From positions 124,001-188,000 of the forward strand of contig JAFABB010000028.1 of NCBI GenBank assembly GCA_023426245.1: a stretch of 64,000 nt of DNA, read 5' to 3'. Positions 60,201 to 64,000 of this stretch are shown here, in pieces. The notes beneath the pieces are model-generated. The model worked only from the letters and a program-made list of their open reading frames with translations, did no database searches and was not told the DNA's origin. The stretch's first letter is position 1; every line of letters starts with the position of its first letter. Made by a program: the position numbers and the translations under genes. Source of the DNA: Bacillota bacterium (GTDB lineage Bacteria > Bacillota > UBA4882 > UBA8346).

Positions 60201-61284
60201 CGGTACCTGGGAGATATCCAATAAGATTTTCCTTTATGGCCGGGCAACGCAGATTATCGGTGCAGGTCCGTGGTGGACTAAACTTACGGCTCCTCAAGGA
60301 TCATCCAATACGGATGTGGGATTCAATATTAGTTCGGCGGCCAATGGGTCTCTCATCAAGAATTTGTCGGCGTGGGGCAACTACCAATACCGGGTGGACG
60401 GTCCGGGTAAGTTCATCGACGGCGACAGGATGCAGAATGTGACGGTCGATAATGTATGGATTGAACATTTCATTTGCATGTATTGGGGAATTGGTTCATC
60501 CTATAATACATTTAAAAACTGCCGCATCCGGAATACCTTTGCCGATGGTATTAACATGACCAACGGTTCTTCGTACAACCAGATTACTAACTGTGATGCC
60601 CGTGGGACCGGCGATGATTCTTTTGCCTTGTTCAGTGCGACCGATTCCGGGGGATCCTATAATGTCGGGAACGTTTACTCGAATCTTAGCGCCACATGCA
60701 CAAGACGTGCCGCTTGTTTTGCAATTTACGGCGGTTCCAATAATCAGTTCCAGAATTTATACGGTGCGGATAGTCTGACTTACCCCGGCATTACCATTAA
60801 TAGTTACAGTTTTGGCTATAGTACTCTCGGATTTGGCGATGAGGATACTGTTTTCGACGGGGTAACTTTGGATCGGACCGGCGGTGATTTCTGGACAAGC
60901 TCGGGAGCGGATTCCGGTGATAAAATTAATGATTATCAGAATTTCGGGGCCATTTGGTTTTACTGCGGCGACCGCGCCTTTAAAAATATCCTGGTTAAAA
61001 ATGTGGATATCAATAACCCGGTGTACTACGGTTTGATGTTCCAAACCAAATATTCAGAGGCCTTGTCAATGCAGAACATTCGCTTGGAAAACGTTAATGT
61101 CAACAATGCGCCCCGTTATGGAATCAAACTGGTGGTTAAGGCGGAAGATGGTCAAGGACCGGTTCTTGGCTCGGCCTCGTTCAAGAATGTAAAGATTAAT
61201 AACCCAGGACTTGGAACCATTTATGGTCAGTCCGCTTGTCCCGGTTTTATTGTGACTAAAATCGGGGAAGATAATAATTGGTGA
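57226..61284 (+). CDS. Secreted multimodular GH87-type alpha-1,3-glucanase
   Basis: A 1352-residue exported protein. GTG 57226 has AGGGAGGTG six bases upstream; a TTG at 57160 with another AGGAGG is also in frame. A signal segment occupies about 1-32. Modules in order: two F5/8 type C (35-168, 177-311), CARDB (319-430), CBM35-like (435-560), two more CARDB-like (565-672, 678-790), then a CBM6-like strand region and a right-handed beta-helix (about 800-1352). The helix carries D1107 (TFADGIN) and D1130-D1131 (RGTGDDSFAL), the Asp arrangement of GH87 alpha-1,3-glucanases (mutanases, mycodextranases). Likely target is alpha-1,3-glucan of fungal walls or bacterial slime. GH87 assignment is by motif. 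Confidence 0.8.
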   Translation: MLSKHKRLFIFLGFITLLVVWNIQYLTSIFADTSNLALGKTVTVNGYTQVYVGANATDGSTSTYWEGTANNYPSIITVDLGSSQSIYKVVLKLNSSWESRTQTLAVLGSTDNSAFTTLVASTPYTFNSSNSNTVTITFSSATTRYIRLNITANSGATAGQVAELEVYGSGTGTSPTNLALNKSIVANNAIQTYVAVNANDGSLTTYWEGAANSYPNILTVDLGASQTINQVVISLNPGSTWATRTQTFSVLGSTDNSTFTTIMAAGTYTFNPSTGNSVTISFTPLTTRYVRLSFTANSGATGGQVGEIGVYNTNSSSRPDLIVQSISWSPANPSSGNAVTFSAIIKNQGGASVPAGTISTLSFYVDGTLVSSNASYSSSIASGATVTLTGAATWTASSGSHTIQAIVDGGNVISESDETNNSYLTQLTIGTIGGKYEAEQAALSGTAEIDTDHTGYSGTGFVGGYWYAGPATTFTVSVASAGWYDATLRYGNAMGNNRTLSIYVNGVDKIQSTFPNLSSWDRWSDKTETLYLNAGSNTISYKFDSDDTGNINLDYMTISSTTSIKPDLTITGISWTPATPSETDSPVLTATVKNNGNGSASASTVDFYLNNIKVGTVTTPVIAAGGSISVSANIGAQDAGTYRVSAVADQENALSELDEGNNNFTASSSLVVLAASTSDLVVSTAMSPENPNSGTTVSFMITLANQGTMVSGSGNHALALVLKNSAGEVIRTYNSTYSGSLSAGGSVNVIMGTWGAADGSYTLTANVAADTNEIAKKQENNQSVTSISIGRGAHMPYTKIEAESSSVTTNGTKLPTDYRLGNYAGEASGRSAIYLDATGEYVQFTLTSPANAFVLRNAVAEGASGTVSVYADGVRKGTFAVSSKFSYVYASPTTLSQLGYNNTASGTAYWLYEDAQLMLDQVYPVGTKIKVQIDSGDIRWIYVDFLEFENVAAAAANPDPAKYVEVSSTKSIDAALQEFRNDSTKLGIFIPAGTWEISNKIFLYGRATQIIGAGPWWTKLTAPQGSSNTDVGFNISSAANGSLIKNLSAWGNYQYRVDGPGKFIDGDRMQNVTVDNVWIEHFICMYWGIGSSYNTFKNCRIRNTFADGINMTNGSSYNQITNCDARGTGDDSFALFSATDSGGSYNVGNVYSNLSATCTRRAACFAIYGGSNNQFQNLYGADSLTYPGITINSYSFGYSTLGFGDEDTVFDGVTLDRTGGDFWTSSGADSGDKINDYQNFGAIWFYCGDRAFKNILVKNVDINNPVYYGLMFQTKYSEALSMQNIRLENVNVNNAPRYGIKLVVKAEDGQGPVLGSASFKNVKINNPGLGTIYGQSACPGFIVTKIGEDNNW

Positions 61285-61334
61285 GTATCCATAATGGATT
61301 CCTGCGGGTATTTTTTTAATGAACTGAGTTGGGT

Positions 61335-61375
61335 AAGGGGGGCTTTCTTAAAGGAAAAGAGATAGCCCCCTTTTC
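61335..61375 (+). terminator. Terminator after GH87 gene
   Basis: Arms AAGGGGGGCT (61335-61344) and AGCCCCCTTT (61364-61373) with T-rich ends on both strands, serving the convergent acyltransferase gene as well. Confidence 0.75.
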
Positions 61376-61474
61376 CTTTATTCATGGGTACGGTGTGTGA
61401 CGACTTCAACCCCAAAGCCGTCCAACCTCGAGTTTTGTTGTCTCAATCCGATATCAGGTAACACAAATGGGAAA

Positions 61475-62482
61475 TTAAATTTTGTGATATCGCGGTTTAT
61501 TTAGGTTTGCGTTTCCCAATTGCATCAGGTAAATCAATGGCAGGGTTAGGATGATGACGAAAGTAGCAATCAGGATGCCATACAACCGGGAATCGGTGTC
61601 TACATAAGAATTCAACATGAATTTGAATAAAAAAAGCAAGGGTTTATGGGTTGCTAAAATGATCAGGGAGTGGTGGCCCAGAAAATTGAAACAATGAATG
61701 GAACCAATTTTATGACCGATAACCAGGATACCCATAATCGCTATGATGGCTGTCAGGTAAAAGAGAAAATAATTTCCCAGATTGTTACTGAACATGCTGA
61801 CTTTTGGAATTCCACTTAGGTTGATGTTTAAACGCGCCAGGTAAAAATGAAGTGCCTGACAAAAAATCAAAAAAAGGATTACGGCGCTCCAATTCAATTT
61901 CTTTATCAGTTCCGACCAATTCCGCGTTCGGAAATAATGGCCTAGAAAAAAGAAGACCACTGCTGTGAAGGCCACATCCGCTTTAAAAGGCAAAAAAATT
62001 CGTTCTACCCCCAAATAATAACCTACACCCGATCCAATCAGAACCGCCGTTAAAATCAATCCCGGTTTTTTTAGCAGATTATCCAGGCACCAAAACAGCA
62101 AATTGACTACCATTAAGCAGGTGAGAAACCAAATGGAATCATTGCCGCCGTTTTTTCCGCTTCCATTGAAGAGGGAGAGAATTTTGGGGAGATGAGGGCC
62201 GATTAAATCCTGCCGCTCCTGGAATCCAAGCATAACCAAATAAAATGTCCATGACAATATCGTAAATAGGATATAAGGCACATAGAGCCGGATGATTTTT
62301 GAGGACAAGAATTCTTTCAGGGGTTTATTTTTGTAAAGAAACCCGGAAATGAAAAAGAACAATGGCATATGAAAAGAGTAAATCAATACAGAACGAGGAA
62401 GCATGGTATGTCCCCAGACAACCAGGAAAATGCCGATGCCCTTCAATAGGTCTATAAAGTCGTATTTTTCAGAGTTATTCAT
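61475..62482 (-). CDS. Membrane acyltransferase (acyltransferase-3 family)
   Basis: A 335-residue integral membrane protein of the OafA/NodX acyltransferase-3 family, which acetylates surface sugars. It starts FIDLLKGIGIFLVVWGHTMLP, with the family His, and has about ten hydrophobic segments; SFHMPLFFFISGFLYK is the typical second motif. AAGGGAAG precedes the ATG. Its client may be an exported polysaccharide or wall glycan. Single gene. Confidence 0.87.
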   Translation of the reverse strand: MNNSEKYDFIDLLKGIGIFLVVWGHTMLPRSVLIYSFHMPLFFFISGFLYKNKPLKEFLSSKIIRLYVPYILFTILSWTFYLVMLGFQERQDLIGPHLPKILSLFNGSGKNGGNDSIWFLTCLMVVNLLFWCLDNLLKKPGLILTAVLIGSGVGYYLGVERIFLPFKADVAFTAVVFFFLGHYFRTRNWSELIKKLNWSAVILFLIFCQALHFYLARLNINLSGIPKVSMFSNNLGNYFLFYLTAIIAIMGILVIGHKIGSIHCFNFLGHHSLIILATHKPLLFLFKFMLNSYVDTDSRLYGILIATFVIILTLPLIYLMQLGNANLNKPRYHKI

Positions 62483-62638
62483 CTTCCCTTGGTGCCATCC
62501 TGTATGAAGAATCAGAGTTGAATAAAGTTAATGTATTTTTCAGCATGGAAGGGTTACTTCCTGTGTCAAAAGTGTTAAAATTATTCTCAAGACTCAAATC
62601 AGCAAATGAGTTCCATTACTTGGGAATAGGATTCGTTC

Positions 62639-63334
62639 ATGCATTATACGATGATCAAACAAGGTGTTTTTTTGGAACGTCCCAACCGGTTTATCGCGAA
62701 TGTTCTGGTTGATGGCGTCATTGAAACGGTTCATGTCAAAAATACCGGACGTTGTAGAGAGTTGCTTATCCATGGAGTCCCGGTGATTCTGGAGAAAGCG
62801 GTATCCTTGCCAAACTCCGGCCGGAAAACAAAATATTCATTGATCTCGGTTTATAAAGAGAACCGGCTTATCAATATCGATTCTCAGGCCCCGAACATGG
62901 TAATTTATGAGGCCTTGCATCGAGGTGAACTGTCGGAATTTGGGAGGCCAACCCGGATTGTTAGAGAATTTCGCTATGGTAGTTCCCGCTTCGATTTATA
63001 TTATGAAAGTGGAATGGTTAAGGGATTTATCGAAGTGAAAGGAGTTACCCTGGAACGGGACGGAGTCTTGTTTTTTCCGGATGCACCTACGGAACGTGGG
63101 TCGAAACATGTACGTGAGCTTGTTGAAGCCGTTAAATCTGGATATGAAGCGTGTATCCTTTTCCTGATACAGATGGAAGGAGCTGCCTGGTTTGAACCCA
63201 ATACGGTAACTGATCCTCAATTTGCCGAAGCTTTACGCAGTGCTTCCACTCATGGAGTCAAAGTATTGGCATATGATTCGCGCGTAACCGAAGATGAAAT
63301 CGGTATGGGTAGACCCGTTGCTATTAAACTATGA
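62639..63334 (+). CDS. sfsA: SfsA-family DNA/RNA-binding nuclease-like protein
   Basis: A 231-residue SfsA protein: RPNRFIANVLVDG, HVKNTGRCRELL, SRFDLYYESGM, GFIEVKGVTL, FPDAPTERGSKHVREL and the C-terminal GMGRPVAIKL. SfsA is a putative nucleic-acid-binding nuclease first noticed for sugar fermentation stimulation. The binding site for ATG 62639 is weak; ATG 62651 (MIKQGVFLERP) would also serve and is closer to the family start. Confidence 0.88.
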   Translation: MHYTMIKQGVFLERPNRFIANVLVDGVIETVHVKNTGRCRELLIHGVPVILEKAVSLPNSGRKTKYSLISVYKENRLINIDSQAPNMVIYEALHRGELSEFGRPTRIVREFRYGSSRFDLYYESGMVKGFIEVKGVTLERDGVLFFPDAPTERGSKHVRELVEAVKSGYEACILFLIQMEGAAWFEPNTVTDPQFAEALRSASTHGVKVLAYDSRVTEDEIGMGRPVAIKL

Positions 63335-63374
63335 TGGTTTCAATAACAATATTTCTTGAGGAGAGTAACCAATC

Positions 63375-64000
63375 ATGAAAGTTTTATTAATCGGAACAGG
63401 ATCAGTGGGCCTGGCTATGGCAGCCGCCCTTTATGACGCGGATTGTCAAGTGGATCTGATCTCCCGGGGTAATACGGGTGAAAGTATTCTAAAAAACGGG
63501 ATTATCCGTAAAGGCATTTTTAAAGACATCACCATACCAGCAGAAAAGGTTAGAGTTTTTAAAAATCCGTGGGAAACGGGGACTGTTGGGTATGACTATA
63601 TTTTGATTTGCGCCAAAACGACAGGAAATAAAGAAATTGCAGCAAACATTGGGAAATGTGGCCGGGAACTGGTGAAAGAATCCGGGAGTCTCATTTTATG
63701 CCAGAATGGTTTCAGAAATGAACAGTATTATTTTGAAGTATTGGACAAAAACCGGATTTACACGGCTAGTTTTGCGATCGGGTTTCAAAGACCCGAACTT
63801 TACATCAGTCAAGTTACCGTTTTTTCGTCCCCGGTTACGATGGGGAGTTTATTTGGCGGCGACTTAATGAATTTAAATCCGCTGGTGAAAGCTTTGGAAA
63901 ACGGAGGTTTGCCTGCCAGAGTGTCGGAAAATATTGAACGGACTTTATGGGCTAAAATGCTCTATAATTGTGCTTTAAATCCTTTAAGCGCTATTTTGAA
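63375..64000 (+). CDS. panE: 2-dehydropantoate 2-reductase (partial, cut by window edge)
   Basis: The first 208 codons of a PanE/ApbA-type ketopantoate reductase, which makes pantoate with NADPH for CoA synthesis. The start ATG follows GAGGAGAG. The dinucleotide-binding motif is LIGTGSVGLAMAAAL; YILICAKTT, CQNGFRNEQ and the catalytic Lys region LWAKMLYNCALNPL are visible. The last about 100 residues lie beyond the window. Family paralogues are common, so pantoate specificity is not certain. Confidence 0.8.
   Translation, partial: MKVLLIGTGSVGLAMAAALYDADCQVDLISRGNTGESILKNGIIRKGIFKDITIPAEKVRVFKNPWETGTVGYDYILICAKTTGNKEIAANIGKCGRELVKESGSLILCQNGFRNEQYYFEVLDKNRIYTASFAIGFQRPELYISQVTVFSSPVTMGSLFGGDLMNLNPLVKALENGGLPARVSENIERTLWAKMLYNCALNPLSAIL

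Noticed and set aside
62518..62712. Small gene before sfsA
   Set aside because: No ribosome binding site or motif, and it overlaps the sfsA start region.
1..64000. tRNA or rRNA genes
   Set aside because: No cloverleaf with a TTCGANNC T-arm and anticodon stem, and no rRNA-like conserved stretch, was noticed; a covariance search was not possible here.

Overview
The window looks like a piece of chromosome from an anaerobic, saprophytic, two-membraned (diderm) member of the Bacillota. The Bacillota side is supported by strong AGGAGG-type ribosome binding sites, frequent TTG and GTG starts, sigma-A promoters (one perfect TTGACA-17-TATAAT), a SAM-I (S-box) riboswitch in front of metA, and PT-rich linkers in secreted glycosidases. 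The outer membrane is supported by a short LptD/OstA-like protein, a YajG-like lipoprotein relative, a small beta-barrel ending in Phe, and a lipoprotein with a Pal/OmpA domain. Anaerobic life is suggested by rubrerythrin, an acyl-CoA dehydratase activase, many Fe-S proteins and a cysteine desulfidase. No rRNA, tRNA, CRISPR array or complete insertion sequence was seen.

Layout. 1-2.7 kb: envelope genes. 2.9-7.1 kb: orphan larE and a split acyl-CoA dehydratase activase set (two DUF2229 proteins plus the ATPase). 7.6-16.1 kb: three large secreted glycosidases (GH18 with three CBM6; GH43-CBM-F5/8C-GH99-like; GH30-CBM2). They are followed by a 42-bp tandem repeat. 16.7-19.1 kb: tcdA and metY. 19.6-21.7 kb: a compact operon of an orphan ABC ATPase, a UreG/HypB-like metallochaperone GTPase and a four-Cys Fe-S protein, which I regard as the best candidate for an undescribed system. 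22-26.7 kb: a beta-barrel protein, an Acg-type nitroreductase, two TetR regulators and a small redox/HEAT/zinc-ribbon operon. 26.8-33.3 kb: sulfur amino-acid genes (SAM riboswitch-metA, cysK, a second metY) mixed with rubrerythrin, a HAD phosphatase and a truncated nitroreductase. 33.5-38.7 kb: a chemoreceptor, a four-domain persulfide enzyme (CoA-disulfide reductase, rhodanese, TusA, DsrE2) and its likely ArsR regulator. 38.8-41.3 kb: a decayed polysaccharide deacetylase, then DUF134, NifX-like and Mrp genes. 41.5-46.1 kb: cysteine desulfidase and a sensor operon with a periplasmic binding protein. 46.4-51.8 kb: an ankyrin-TIG-Pal lipoprotein, a serine hydrolase, small proteins, a LysR regulator and a NapH-like ferredoxin. 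51.8-56.9 kb: an Rrf2 regulator and a tight operon (CopZ-like, TPR, response regulator, kinase, DUF362). 57.2-61.3 kb: a very large GH87-type alpha-glucanase. 61.5-64 kb: acyltransferase, sfsA and a panE cut by the right edge.

How the genes fit together. The secreted enzymes target plant or fungal polymers (chitin, arabinan or xylan, glucuronoxylan, alpha-1,3-glucan). The sulfur genes outline O-acetylhomoserine-based methionine synthesis, cysteine synthesis, cysteine desulfuration and persulfide handling. Several operons handle metal or Fe-S cofactors. Two related 116-133 bp inverted-repeat elements (MITE-like) and several intergenic hairpin repeats mark small-scale mobility. All functional calls rest on motif and family recognition by eye; none was confirmed by a database search.
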